Origin: Bartonella tribocorum CIP 105476
GTDB lineage: Bacteria; Pseudomonadota; Alphaproteobacteria; Rhizobiales; Rhizobiaceae
Direction: 5' to 3'
Length of the DNA stretch: 64,000 bases
NCBI RefSeq assembly: GCF_000196435.1
Contig: NC_010161.1
Location: 1,116,001-1,180,000, forward strand
Within the stretch, counting starts at the first letter, position 1; each line of letters begins with the position of its first letter. Made by a program: the position numbers and the translations under genes. The notes below the pieces were generated by a model, which worked only from the letters and a program-made list of their open reading frames with translations, had not been told where the DNA came from and ran no database searches. Positions 35,601 through 43,481 of this stretch are shown here, in pieces.

Positions 35601-37532
35601 TTTAAAGTTGTCATCATGAGCACGCAAAGCATTGAGAACTTGCCAGATGACATCATACTTTGTATTGTTTTCTAAAGCCTGTTGTGGTGGAATATTAAAG
35701 GGAATACCAACGGGTAAAATAATATAGCCTGTTGTTTTACCTTCTGCGCGACGCATCACGCGCCCCACCGCCTGTATCACATCCACATGACTTTTACGCG
35801 GGTGTAAAAACATAACCGCATCAAGAGCAGGGACATCGACGCCTTCAGAGAGACAGCGGACATTGGTTAACACACGGCAGTTATTCTCATCTGTATCTTC
35901 TTTAAGCCAATCAAGTAATTTATTACGATTTTTGCCATTAAAAGAGCCATCAATGTGCTTAACATCAAAGATAAGAGAAGTCTTACTTTCTGGAACAAAT
36001 TTATGATATTCATCAATGGCGTCATTGAATAGTTCGCTAACGAGTTGAGACGTTTTGATATTTTTACAAAAAGCCAGAGAACGACGCATAGGTTTTATGC
36101 CATCTTCTTCTTTCTTTTCTATTTGGGAAAGTGCTTTGTAGCAGCCAATGATTTTGGTTGTATCATCAAGGATAAGTTCGGAATTTTTATCTTTAAGGCG
36201 TTTCTGAATCGTTGCGTTAATAATTGCTTCATCAACAGCCAAGACGATAACTTTATAGGGTGTTAAAAGTTTATCTTTTAGAGCTTTTGAAAAAGTATAC
36301 GTGTAAAGATTTTTTCCATAGAGCTTTTCATCATCCATGGACGCCAGAACAGCATCAGATGCGTCAGCCTTCTTTTTCAACTTGTCGGTAAAGATCTTAG
36401 GGGTTGCCGTCATGTACAGACGTTTTTTGCCAAAAATGATACTGTTATCGTGAACCTTGATAAATTCAGATTCACGCTTGTCTGTTCCTAACACAGCTCC
36501 AGTGGTACGGTGTGCTTCATCACAGATGATCAGATCAAATTCGGGTAAATCATACTTTTTTTGCGCATCCGAAATCACTTGGATTGAATGGTAAGTAGAA
36601 AAGACCACAGTCATTACATCAAGAGAAGTTTTATTGGCTTTACGCGCAAGCTCTTTGGCATCGGTCGTAGCCGGTAAAACAAGGTCTGATGCATCGAGAC
36701 CAGCTTCATCATCATTTTTATTCTTACGACGCTTACCTACTTGTGTATCCGAACACACAGCAAAGGAACGCAAAGGCACTTCTGTATCTTCTGTCCATTC
36801 ACGAATTGTTTGAGAGATAAGAGCAAGGGAGGGTACCAAAAATAAAACACGTTTGCCTTGACCTGCTATGGTTTCTGCTATCTTCAAACTGGTGAAAGTC
36901 TTTCCCGTTCCACATGCCATAATGAGTTTGCCACGGTCTGCTTCTTGTAAACCTTCACAGACTTTCTCAAGGGCTTCTTTTTGATGATCTAAAAGCTTTT
37001 TCTTCGGTTTCTCTTTAAGGACAGCTTGTCCTTGTTCTTTATAAGCCCCCCAATCGATTTGACTGCTTTCCAAATCAAATAGATTAATCCGTTGAATACG
37101 AACCTCTTGTCCTTCACAAGTCAGTTCAACATTGTCACTCCAATCTGTTTCGGTGCTATCAACCAGTATGCGACGGGTAAAGATCTTTTTGCCCGAGGCA
37201 GCAATAAAACTATCAATATCTTCTTTTTTTATTATGTGAGAGGCATCATAGCATTTACATTGAATAGCCGCATAACCCCCTTCATCACGGATTGTAGCGA
37301 CCAGATCAATCCCAATATCCGTTCCATCTTCATCATGTTCTTGCGCCCATTCCAAATAAGTTTGAACCTTTTCGTATTCTTGGCATTGAAGAGGGTCTTC
37401 AGCTAAATAAACCTTTACAAGGTTTTCAAACATGGTTCCTAATTCACGGGGTGATTGAGCCTGTTGACGATAATATTCCAACAGAGAGCGTAAAGTGACA
37501 TGTTCATTATCATATTTAACAGATTGCAGCAT
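32601..37532 (-). CDS. Type ISP-like restriction-modification enzyme (copy B)
   Basis: 1643 aa. The N-terminal Mrr-like nuclease (GIDLVA, AIQCKCY) and first helicase half are close to copy A; Walker A ACGTGKT, DEAH, TATP and QAVGRVMRR are present; methylase motifs DPFTGTGTF and NPPYSV are intact. From about residue 1060 to 1330 it is very different from A and C (for example YISGNGWIDKISADGMRS, MGDRNTSIDTKLFEE), then it returns to a nearly identical C-terminus (GRELGHLHVNYE...LPKLEIRETE). Inference: the divergent block holds most of the target recognition, so copy B should see a different site. No frameshift or stop. Confidence 0.87.
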   Translation of the reverse strand: MLQSVKYDNEHVTLRSLLEYYRQQAQSPRELGTMFENLVKVYLAEDPLQCQEYEKVQTYLEWAQEHDEDGTDIGIDLVATIRDEGGYAAIQCKCYDASHIIKKEDIDSFIAASGKKIFTRRILVDSTETDWSDNVELTCEGQEVRIQRINLFDLESSQIDWGAYKEQGQAVLKEKPKKKLLDHQKEALEKVCEGLQEADRGKLIMACGTGKTFTSLKIAETIAGQGKRVLFLVPSLALISQTIREWTEDTEVPLRSFAVCSDTQVGKRRKNKNDDEAGLDASDLVLPATTDAKELARKANKTSLDVMTVVFSTYHSIQVISDAQKKYDLPEFDLIICDEAHRTTGAVLGTDKRESEFIKVHDNSIIFGKKRLYMTATPKIFTDKLKKKADASDAVLASMDDEKLYGKNLYTYTFSKALKDKLLTPYKVIVLAVDEAIINATIQKRLKDKNSELILDDTTKIIGCYKALSQIEKKEEDGIKPMRRSLAFCKNIKTSQLVSELFNDAIDEYHKFVPESKTSLIFDVKHIDGSFNGKNRNKLLDWLKEDTDENNCRVLTNVRCLSEGVDVPALDAVMFLHPRKSHVDVIQAVGRVMRRAEGKTTGYIILPVGIPFNIPPQQALENNTKYDVIWQVLNALRAHDDNFKNKIKALELDQNVRHVFEIVGVTFDPALQAMTAVVDELSFHTKSEGAGLHIGSVASENSHSYEGQKEFEFYVDELSRAIKPIIVKKCGEPNQWEKWAGNVAAIAQNHIIRLKSILADKKSEAYRAFHAFHKELKNGLNDSIEQEDALEMLAQHLVTRPIFESLFDGNEFVSKNAISQAMEKILSELDKMNIKDEAKDLEKFYQSVKDDTEEIIETRAKQNLIIKLYEDFFTKAFKKTTDKLGIVYTPIEIVDFILHSVNDVLEQEFGQSLSSRGVSILDPFTGTGTFITRLLQSGLIKPEDMEYKFRNEIKANEIVLLAYYIAAINIESTYHSLMKGDYIPFEGICLTDTFLMLEEKDFFTRYMFENSERCKKQQEADIQVIVGNPPYSVGQKNANDNNPNVRYDTLNDSIYKQYITRSSEKMNRNKLYDSYIRAIRWASNRLSSQGGIVAYISGNGWIDKISADGMRSCLENEYSSIYIVNLRGDIRKNRLSNRMAKEGQNVFGSGCQNGISITLFVRNPKKQQPCKIFYHDIGDNLSTKEKLKQLREFKSIKGITHSKQFIEITPNEKHDWIKPRDVNFYQFMPMGDRNTSIDTKLFEEVSLGMRTARDSWVCNFSTDALSTSVQKTIDFFNEQRRLVAENPSISMKKIIDYDTTKISWTDALISKLKRSIEATFESHLKALILYRPFMTLWHYTSPFLNEGLGHTHQFFNSNILGNLGICVSGIGNRSGFSCLMTNKPISFDTLEKTRCYPLLLYSDEKKHHNQSLFAASVKKKVRDGITDAGLAHFKAAYPNENITKEDIFYYVYGILHSEDYRARYADNLSKELPRIPCVKSADDFWKFVTAGRELGHLHVNYESIEPYPVTFKKGNPKVTEISNPEKFYYVTEMKFAKAAKEKGKSEKDKSTVFYNSNITMTDIPLEAYEYIVNGKPALEWVMGRQCVKTDKKSGIVNDANRYAVETVGNPAYPLELFQRVITVSLETIKIVKNLPKLEIRETE

Positions 37533-37808
37533 ATTGTAATAAAAATCCCTTGCCTTATGAGATGATCAATAATCATCAAAAGAATCAAAACGAATTCAAT
37601 CAAATTGACTTAAAGCAAATAACGATAAAAATGGAAAAAAACTGATAAAAAAAGCGGATATTTTTTCAAAAGGGGTTTTTAAAGGCTGCTTATCAACAGC
37701 CCATGACATGGAATAAGATCAGCAAAGTAGTAAAATTTGCTATTTGTTTTATGAAAAAAAAGACAAATTTGATATGTGCTTTAAAATATCATAATGAGTA
37801 TTTTGATA
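37533..37808. other. Upstream region of the RM gene (copy B)
   Basis: AT-rich; a TTATCAACA site (about 37690) replaces the DnaA box of copies A and C. No gene. Confidence 0.4.
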
Positions 37809-38002
37809 GGTTTTGTCGGTTCTTAACCCCCCCAAAACCCCTACAAACCCCCTTTTTATATATATCATAGATTGTATTTACTGATTGTATTTAATATAGG
37901 TTGTTTCTTTAAAACATTAACGCATTGAAATATAATAACTTTTATTTCTAATTAAAAAAATAAAATAATACCTATAAAAAGCCCCCCCCAAAACTCATAA
38001 TG
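37809..38002. repeat. Inverted-repeat arm, upstream side of RM cassette (copy B)
   Basis: Reverse complement of 32091-32284 over almost its full length, including the copy-specific segments CTTTTATTTCTAATT and AATACCTATAAAAAG. Confidence 0.82.
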
Positions 38003-38063
38003 GGGAGTGCTTTGAAGAGTTCACTGTTATATTGTTAATGTTCTATAAGATTTCCAAATTGCC

Positions 38064-39551
38064 TCAGTGTGATGTTTTATGGCTTGTCACTAAGGGATTC
38101 CATTCATAGCGTATGGTAGGGCGACCGCCTTGTGAGCTCTTGTCTTCAGAGATTTCACGTATATAGTTACAACGGCATAAAAGCTCTAAAGCTTGCTTAA
38201 CGGCTCCATTATCTTTGAAACATTTCCAATCACGTTTATAAATATCCCTTGTTGTAAAAACATCGGGTAAACAATCACAACGCTCGACAATTAATTTTGC
38301 TCCCTCTGTTGCTAAGCTATCCGCCGCCGCATAAAGCCTTTTGACATGACTTAACAAATATTTTTCCCATCGCAAGGCTATTTCAAGGGCATCTCTATTG
38401 ATTTCAAAACGACCACCATCAGCCAGTTCAAAAATCAACGCAAGGGTTGGTATGGTTTGATTCATTTTCAAAAGATGTGCTTTTAAACTTGATGAGAAAT
38501 GACCATTCTTTATTCTTTTCTGAAAATCTTCCCACCATTCACGAAACATTTCTTGGGCTTCGGCAGAAAAGCGTATAGTTATCGGATATTTTGGTGATCC
38601 AAACGGTTTATCATAAAGAGAACGAAAAACCCCTTGATAACTTTCCCATGCCTTTTGATTGGGAGGTCTATCAACCCATAACTGCTCTTGTCGTTCATCG
38701 GGATAGATCAGCATTTGAAACCGTTGCATAAGACCATCATCGTTTATTCCACGGTGCATGTCTTGAATAATGGGAATAATACGTGCAGGTTGAATACCCC
38801 CTATAATAGAGACAGTTGCATTGGGAATAAAAATGGTTCCCCGCCCTATACGGTCATAGGTGTATGACTTATTACCATTAAAAGCGGTTAGATAGAAAGA
38901 ACGGTCTGATTGATATTCCTTTCTTTCTAGATTAGATAAAAAACCAGCCAGTTCATCACGCACCAACAAGAGACCACGGGGGTTTTCTTTTAAGAGTTCC
39001 CCAAGCTTTTCAACGGTCACATCATTGACGATAAGGCGTCGTTTTATAGAACTATCATCTTCCTCACTTTCTTTGTGTTCAAGAGTTTGTGAAAGAAGAG
39101 CAAGGGCTTGTTCTTCATCATGATCTTTGAGTGCTTTATAGGCTTGTTTTTTCTTTTCTCGTTTATCTAATTCACTAAGAATCTCTTTTGTTTCTTGCTG
39201 TTTTTTCTTCTTTACCCACTCTTGATGCCATTCATCTTGAAATTCATAGAGAGGTTCTAAAGCAGCGTCCATGCTACCTGTTTTCATGGTCGAAGTTTCC
39301 CCCACAATGACACCCCAGAGATTAGGAACAATTTTCCAATTGGCATGTTGTTTTGGGGCAACCCGCACGCCATTGCCAATAACAGCAGCCAAGGCACAGA
39401 GAGCAGAGATAGCAATAAAATCCATAGGGGCTTGTTGGCTATCCGCAACGTCATAAACATAGTTCATTAATGGCGTTGGCAACTGTAATAAGCTAAAAGG
39501 CTTGACGGGTAAGAGAGCCGTATTAATCGATTGCAATTCCCCCCCAACCAT
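38064..39551 (-). CDS. DUF3987-type P-loop ATPase of the island (copy B)
   Basis: 495 aa from ATG 39551. P-loop GETSTMKT (about residues 88-95) inside the DUF3987 signature NLWGVIVGETSTMKT...AALEPLYEF; coiled helical linker (EWVKKKKQQETKEILSELDK); core VEKLGELLKENPRGLL, DELAGFL, TIFIPNATVSIIGGIQPARI; C-terminal winged-helix-like part ending GRPTIRYEW. Such proteins serve as helicases in satellite or phage replication modules. A longer start at 39672 (MIQDNKNILENN...) would join in frame if a run of seven G at about 39539-39545 had six, so the N-terminus may be frameshifted or phase-variable. Confidence 0.75.
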   Translation of the reverse strand: MVGGELQSINTALLPVKPFSLLQLPTPLMNYVYDVADSQQAPMDFIAISALCALAAVIGNGVRVAPKQHANWKIVPNLWGVIVGETSTMKTGSMDAALEPLYEFQDEWHQEWVKKKKQQETKEILSELDKREKKKQAYKALKDHDEEQALALLSQTLEHKESEEDDSSIKRRLIVNDVTVEKLGELLKENPRGLLLVRDELAGFLSNLERKEYQSDRSFYLTAFNGNKSYTYDRIGRGTIFIPNATVSIIGGIQPARIIPIIQDMHRGINDDGLMQRFQMLIYPDERQEQLWVDRPPNQKAWESYQGVFRSLYDKPFGSPKYPITIRFSAEAQEMFREWWEDFQKRIKNGHFSSSLKAHLLKMNQTIPTLALIFELADGGRFEINRDALEIALRWEKYLLSHVKRLYAAADSLATEGAKLIVERCDCLPDVFTTRDIYKRDWKCFKDNGAVKQALELLCRCNYIREISEDKSSQGGRPTIRYEWNPLVTSHKTSH

Positions 39552-39682
39552 TTTGTTGCAATGCTTGTTTATAAAGAATGGCTTCTAAACAAGTATTTTC
39601 GTTTAAAGAGCCGTTATCATTATCATTTAAAGGAGTATTATTCTCTAAAATATTTTTGTTATCTTGTATCATGTTATTTACC

Positions 39683-39880
39683 TTAGAAAATAGAGGAGAT
39701 CGTTAAATATGCATTATGCGGGGTTTGCCTCATAAGGACCTCAAAGGCTTGGCTATAAGCACGCGTAGCAAAGGTAAAATCAGCTAAAGTCTTTTTGATT
39801 GGTTGGCTTCCATAACACCCATGCCAAACCCCACGCAAAGCACGTGTGATGCCCCACGCATTCTTAAAAGAACACATCAT
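39683..39880 (-). pseudogene. Primase N-terminal remnant (copy B)
   Basis: A 65-codon frame starts MMCSFKNAWGITRALRGVWH, like the copy A remnant, but departs before the CPAHDDR zinc motif (HGCYGSQPIKKTLADF). The zinc finger and catalytic primase are missing, so it is a fossil. It could still be translated as a short peptide. It lies between AlpA and the DUF3987 gene. Confidence 0.5.
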
Positions 39881-39978
39881 TTTAAATCCTATAACGTTGC
39901 GTCACAGGACGGATTTTGCTATTGTGAGGGTGATTAGTTTGAGAAAGCCTTGTCCGTCCTTACGTGACAAGGTTTTTT

Positions 39979-40179
39979 TTATGCCACGTCGTTATAACGT
40001 TGCTGTTTTGCTTGCTCGATTACATTTAAGAGATCCGATTGTAACCAACGGGATAAAAAACCAAATTTTAAAGGTTTTGGGAGAGAGCCATTGGTAACAT
40101 GACGGCGGAAAGTTGAGACACTCATATGAAGTAATTTTGCACTTTCACGGTCTGTTAAAAGAATATCATTTTCTGTCAT
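39979..40179 (-). CDS. AlpA-family regulator / excisionase (copy B)
   Basis: 66 aa, differing from copy A at SLLTD/ILLTD and the last residues. Winged helix-turn-helix (SAKLLHMSVSTFRRHV) with RWLQSDL. It lies about 210 bp downstream of the intact integrase. Probably controls integrase expression or excision direction. Confidence 0.82.
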   Translation of the reverse strand: MTENDILLTDRESAKLLHMSVSTFRRHVTNGSLPKPLKFGFLSRWLQSDLLNVIEQAKQQRYNDVA

Positions 40180-40352
40180 TCTAAAATCCTTTCATAATAA
40201 AAAATAGAACCAAATCATGCCTATTTATTAAGCACATTTTGGTTCATTTTTGAAGGTATTTTATTTATAGAAAACAATATTTTATCATAGTTTTATTGAT
40301 GTAATAAATTATGAGTCTTATTGAGAGAGAATGAGAGAGGAGAGAGCTAAAG

Positions 40353-40361
40353 TTATCCACA
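40353..40361 (+). promoter_or_regulatory. DnaA box near the integrase 3' end (copy B)
   Basis: TTATCCACA, followed by the GGGGTTATGCACCCC palindrome just past the integrase stop. Same arrangement as in copy A. Confidence 0.4.
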
Positions 40362-40387
40362 GATCATGGGGTTATGCACCCCATATC

Positions 40388-41554
40388 TTAAGATTGACCA
40401 GTGACATAAGCCGCCCATTTATCCATATAGACACGGCGCTGTTCTAGATAGTCAGTACGACGATAGGCACGCTCTACTTTACCGCCGACCGTATGACTTA
40501 AAATGGTTTCAGCGACCTCATAGGGGGCATCGGTTGTTTCAGCGAGCCAATCGCGTAAACTAGAACGAAATCCATGGGGGCAGGCGTTTAGTCCAGTCTG
40601 TTGCATATATTGAGCCATACAATTTGCAGCGAGGGGACCGCGACCAGTTGCAGAAAAAAAGAAATCATTGCGAGATAAAAGGCGCGCTTGTTTTAAAATA
40701 TCTAATGCCTCTGATGATAAGGGTACACGAAACTCTTTTGTTGTATCACGCTTTCCTTTCATATTTTCGGCAGGAATAGTCCATATATCATCTTCAATCT
40801 GATCTTCACGAATATGACGTAAAGAGTTGGTACGAACCCCTGTAAGGATAAGCAAACGTAAAGCCAGTTGTGTTAGAGTTGATGCTTCACAAAGTGTTTT
40901 ATAAAAAGCTGGAATATCTTTCCAATCCATTGCTGGAAAGTTTTGTGTTTTATGACGTTGTTTGCCTAAGAGAGCGCGTGCTTTTTCTGTTGCTTGTAAA
41001 TCGACATCTAATCCCAAGGCAGCCGCATGTTTGAGACAAAGTTTGAGACGTATCAATGCTGTCCGAGCAGTATCAGCTTTTGTATGCCAAATAGGGGCAA
41101 GCGTGTTGCGTATCTCAGTTTGTGTAATCTCAGAAACGGGAAAGCAGCCTAATTTAGGGAGAATATGAAGTTGTAAAGGCGCAAACCAACGCCCATCTTT
41201 ACCATCATTTTTTAATTCAGCTTTACGACTTTCAAAAGTATCTAGTGCAATATCTTTTAAATAATGGAGATTGCTTATTGCCTCACGCTTTTGTTTATTG
41301 CGCTCTTTAATGGGGTCACGACCTTCACGTAAAACAGAGCGCCACCCAGTTGCCAATTCACGAGCTTGTTTTAAAGATACATCTCTTAAAGCACCCAAGC
41401 CCATTTCACGACGACGCCCGTGAATGGTATAACGGTAAATCCATTGAGCACCTCCATCTTTACGTTTGTGAAGAAGCAAGCCAGCACCATCATTATATTT
41501 GCCAGCCCCCAATGTTGCGACAGCCCTTGCATTAAGACGGTTCATAAGAGCCAT
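40388..41554 (-). CDS. P4-like tyrosine integrase (copy B, intact)
   Basis: 388 aa from ATG 41554 (GGAG 8-11 nt upstream; an earlier in-frame start at 41590 is less likely). N-terminal DUF4102-like domain (KYNDGAGLLLHKRKDGGAQW), core-binding domain (KLGCFPVSEITQTEIRNTLA) and catalytic domain with R in LTGVRTNSLR, HGFRSSLRDW (HxxR), H in LSHTVGG and nucleophile Y in VERAYRRTDYLEQRR. It lies 140-170 bp from the attachment core in the capsid gene, as expected. It could also act on copies A and C. Confidence 0.9.
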   Translation of the reverse strand: MALMNRLNARAVATLGAGKYNDGAGLLLHKRKDGGAQWIYRYTIHGRRREMGLGALRDVSLKQARELATGWRSVLREGRDPIKERNKQKREAISNLHYLKDIALDTFESRKAELKNDGKDGRWFAPLQLHILPKLGCFPVSEITQTEIRNTLAPIWHTKADTARTALIRLKLCLKHAAALGLDVDLQATEKARALLGKQRHKTQNFPAMDWKDIPAFYKTLCEASTLTQLALRLLILTGVRTNSLRHIREDQIEDDIWTIPAENMKGKRDTTKEFRVPLSSEALDILKQARLLSRNDFFFSATGRGPLAANCMAQYMQQTGLNACPHGFRSSLRDWLAETTDAPYEVAETILSHTVGGKVERAYRRTDYLEQRRVYMDKWAAYVTGQS

Positions 41555-41665
41555 TTTTACTCCTTTCTTGTACAAATTTGATCCACACACTCATCCCGCT
41601 TGTGATGTGCAAATGAGTGATTTTAATTGATGCAACATAAACAGATTTGAAATGAGAGAATCTTA

Positions 41666-41699
41666 CGTTATTCGGTGTTCTAATTCAATATGAATAACG
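41666..41699. promoter_or_regulatory. Inverted repeat CGTTATTC upstream of integrase (copy B)
   Basis: CGTTATTC (41666-41673) and GAATAACG (41692-41699) lie 30 bp from the attachment core. Same spacing as in copy A although the central bases differ. Confidence 0.5.
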
Positions 41700-41722
41700 C
41701 TATATTATCATTATAAATCAAT

Positions 41723-42007
41723 GTGTTACACGGTGTAAAATCGACAGATCATACAGCAGTAAAGAGTGTTCGTCGTGCGGTGTTCTTAGGAGCACAGAGT
41801 GCGATTATAGGCTTTGGGAAAAATCACAGTGCAACGAATTATACGCTTGAGGAAGAATATTTTGATTATAAACGTGAACTTGGCGTATGCGCCAAGACAT
41901 TAATAGGAATGAAGAAAACCCGTTTCCAAATGCCAAATAGCGCACAGACAGCCCAAGATTTTGGAACGATTGTTATTCCTACCTACAGCGGTGAAGCAGC
42001 AGCGTAA
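41723..42007 (+). pseudogene. Phage major capsid protein, 3' part
   Basis: Codes for the missing C-terminus of the N4-gp56-type capsid: after the attachment core (HGVK) come STDHTAVKSVRRAVFLGAQS..., NHSATNYTLEEEYFDYKREL and ...FGTIVIPTYSGEAAA. The stretch GAQSAIIGFGK and a terminal VIPTY are usual for the family. Native sequence starts at 41729; the apparent GTG start is island DNA. Joined to 11209-12070 it gives a continuous frame. Confidence 0.82.
41729..41741. other. Putative attachment core (right) in the capsid gene
   Basis: CACGGTGTAAAAT, identical to 12058-12070. The next bases (TCGACAG) are capsid sequence, whereas the left copy is followed by island sequence (TCACATTATG). Confidence 0.75.
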
Positions 42008-42026
42008 TCATTAAGGAGGAAAAGAC

Positions 42027-42407
42027 ATGGCAGATCAACTACCCCCTCCATTACAGGGCAGAAATCTTCACACGCAGCAGGTGAGTTTCTTACGTTTGAA
42101 CATCTCACATAAAGAGAAGCATCTTACAGAGAAAATCGGAATTTTGCCTCGTGGCGCTTTGATTACCTCGATAAAAGCGTTTGTGAAGACAGCGTTTTCT
42201 GAAGCGAAGTTGAAGATTGGCAGTACCTATGGTGGCAATGAGTTTGGGGAAAAAGATATCAAAGCCCAAAATACGCAAGATTTTACCCCCACAGACCAAA
42301 AGGTTTTTGCTCCAGAGGATAAAGAAATGACCCTTTATGCAACAAGAGATAAAACCACAGATGCTGGTGAGTGTGTTGTGGTCGTGCAATTTGTGGCAAA
42401 TCATTAA
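42027..42407 (+). CDS. Phage head-associated protein, tandem paralogue 1
   Basis: 126 aa, MADQLPPPLQGRNLHTQQVS..., with a central LPRGALITSIKAFVKTAFSE segment and a beta-rich end. Directly follows the capsid gene with AAGGAGG 8 nt before the ATG. The next gene is a tandem duplicate of about 55-60% similarity. Position suggests a head decoration or minor capsid protein; no family is recognised. Confidence 0.65.
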   Translation: MADQLPPPLQGRNLHTQQVSFLRLNISHKEKHLTEKIGILPRGALITSIKAFVKTAFSEAKLKIGSTYGGNEFGEKDIKAQNTQDFTPTDQKVFAPEDKEMTLYATRDKTTDAGECVVVVQFVANH

Positions 42408-42418
42408 GGGGACAAGAT

Positions 42419-42799
42419 ATGGCAGATTATTTACCAGAACCCTTACAGGGGAGAAACCTTCATACGCAGCAGGTAAGCTTTTTGCGTCTTAATTTTAGCT
42501 ACCAAGATAAAGAAAAGGTGATGAAGATAGGCACTTTGCCTCGAGGTGCTTTGATTACTTCAATCAAGGCTTTTATTAAGACAGCGTTTTCGGATACGAA
42601 GGTCAAAATAGGCAGCACTGCTGGTGGGACTGAATTTGGTGAGTTAGAGATCAAACAAGCGGGTATTAAAGCAGCAACGATTTCTAATCAGAAGGAGTTT
42701 GTTCCCTCTGATAAAGAGATCACGCTTTATGCGAAAGCCGATAAAACAGTCCAAGCTGGTCAAGCAAGTATCGTCGTTGAATTCGTGACCAATCACTGA
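42419..42799 (+). CDS. Phage head-associated protein, tandem paralogue 2
   Basis: 126 aa, MADYLPEPLQGRNLHTQQVS..., same length and layout as its neighbour (RGALITSIKAFIKTAFSDTK, VVEFVTNH end). ATG 42419 follows AAGGGGAC. The start at 42419 is preferred because it aligns exactly with the first paralogue. Followed by a strong terminator, so this ends the head operon. Confidence 0.65.
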   Translation: MADYLPEPLQGRNLHTQQVSFLRLNFSYQDKEKVMKIGTLPRGALITSIKAFIKTAFSDTKVKIGSTAGGTEFGELEIKQAGIKAATISNQKEFVPSDKEITLYAKADKTVQAGQASIVVEFVTNH

Positions 42800-42807
42800 A
42801 ATTGAAG

Positions 42808-42834
42808 GGAGAGATCTATTAACTCTCCTTTTTA
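42808..42834 (+). terminator. Rho-independent terminator of the head-gene operon
   Basis: GGAGAG (42808-42813) pairs with CTCTCC (42823-42828), followed by five T residues. It separates the head genes from the oppositely oriented toxin-antitoxin pair. Confidence 0.75.
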
Positions 42835-43116
42835 TGAAGTAGCAGATTGTACCGAGAGTTGTAAATTAAGGGCAGATAAGACAGCGACTAAGGTAGAAAG
42901 CTTAGGGTCACCCGTTTTGCTTAAAGAACGATATAATCCACTACGTTCGCGATTGGTTTCTTTTGCTAAGGTGCACATATTTTGAGCGCGAGCAACGATA
43001 CCAATAGCATCCGCTATATGAGCAGCATCACCGGTTTTGAAGGCTTCATTTAAAAAGACTTCTTGAGATTCTGGTGTTGTGAGGTGTTTTTCAAAGTTAA
43101 AGGTTTTCAATTTCAT
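42832..43116 (-). CDS. HigA-like addiction module antidote (HI1420 type)
   Basis: 94 aa with an XRE-like helix-turn-helix in the second half (VARAQNMCTLAKETNRERSG, LYRSLSKTGDPKLSTLVAVL). This matches the putative addiction module antidote family in which the toxin gene lies upstream. It overlaps the toxin gene end by 20 bp. An opposite-strand insertion between phage head and tail genes, i.e. a moron that can be expressed in the prophage state. Confidence 0.82.
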   Translation of the reverse strand: MKLKTFNFEKHLTTPESQEVFLNEAFKTGDAAHIADAIGIVARAQNMCTLAKETNRERSGLYRSLSKTGDPKLSTLVAVLSALNLQLSVQSATS

Positions 43117-43408
43117 TTTTAAGATCCTTTACAAGAGATAAGGCTTTTTGAATATCATTGGATTGTGTGGATTTATCACCACCACAAAGTAATATAATGA
43201 TTCTATCGCCTTTTTGTGTGAAATAAATTCTGTAACCAGCCCCATAATGGATACGTAATTCACCTATGCCATTAAAGAACTTCGCATCACCCAAAAGTCC
43301 TGAACGAATTCTATGAAGTCTTGTAAGAATTATATTAGCAGCTTTTCTGTCTTTAAGCTTTTCTAACCATTCATCGAATTCATCTGTTGTTTTTATTATC
43401 GCTACCAT
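43097..43408 (-). CDS. HigB-like RelE-family toxin (HI1419 type)
   Basis: 103 aa from ATG 43408 (MVAIIKTTDEFDEWLEKLKD...). Conserved family features: ARxxNRL-like RIRSGLLGDAKFFNGIGELR, then IHYGAGYRIYFTQKGDRIII and LLCGGDKSTQSNDIQKA. This type cleaves ribosome-bound mRNA in characterised homologues. An upstream start at 43426 is less likely because it overlaps the promoter. First gene of the pair. Confidence 0.82.
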   Translation of the reverse strand: MVAIIKTTDEFDEWLEKLKDRKAANIILTRLHRIRSGLLGDAKFFNGIGELRIHYGAGYRIYFTQKGDRIIILLCGGDKSTQSNDIQKALSLVKDLKNEIENL

Positions 43409-43414
43409 TAGTGC

Positions 43415-43443
43415 ACTATAATACACATAATATGTAATATCAA
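43415..43443 (-). promoter_or_regulatory. Promoter of the phage toxin-antitoxin pair
   Basis: Minus strand TTGATA (43443-43438), a 17-nt spacer containing the near-palindrome ACATATTATGT, and TATAGT (43420-43415). The transcription start would lie only a few bases from the toxin ATG. Confidence 0.55.
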
Positions 43444-43481
43444 GTTAGTTATAATTTTTGTATCATTGAAAAGGTATTTTG

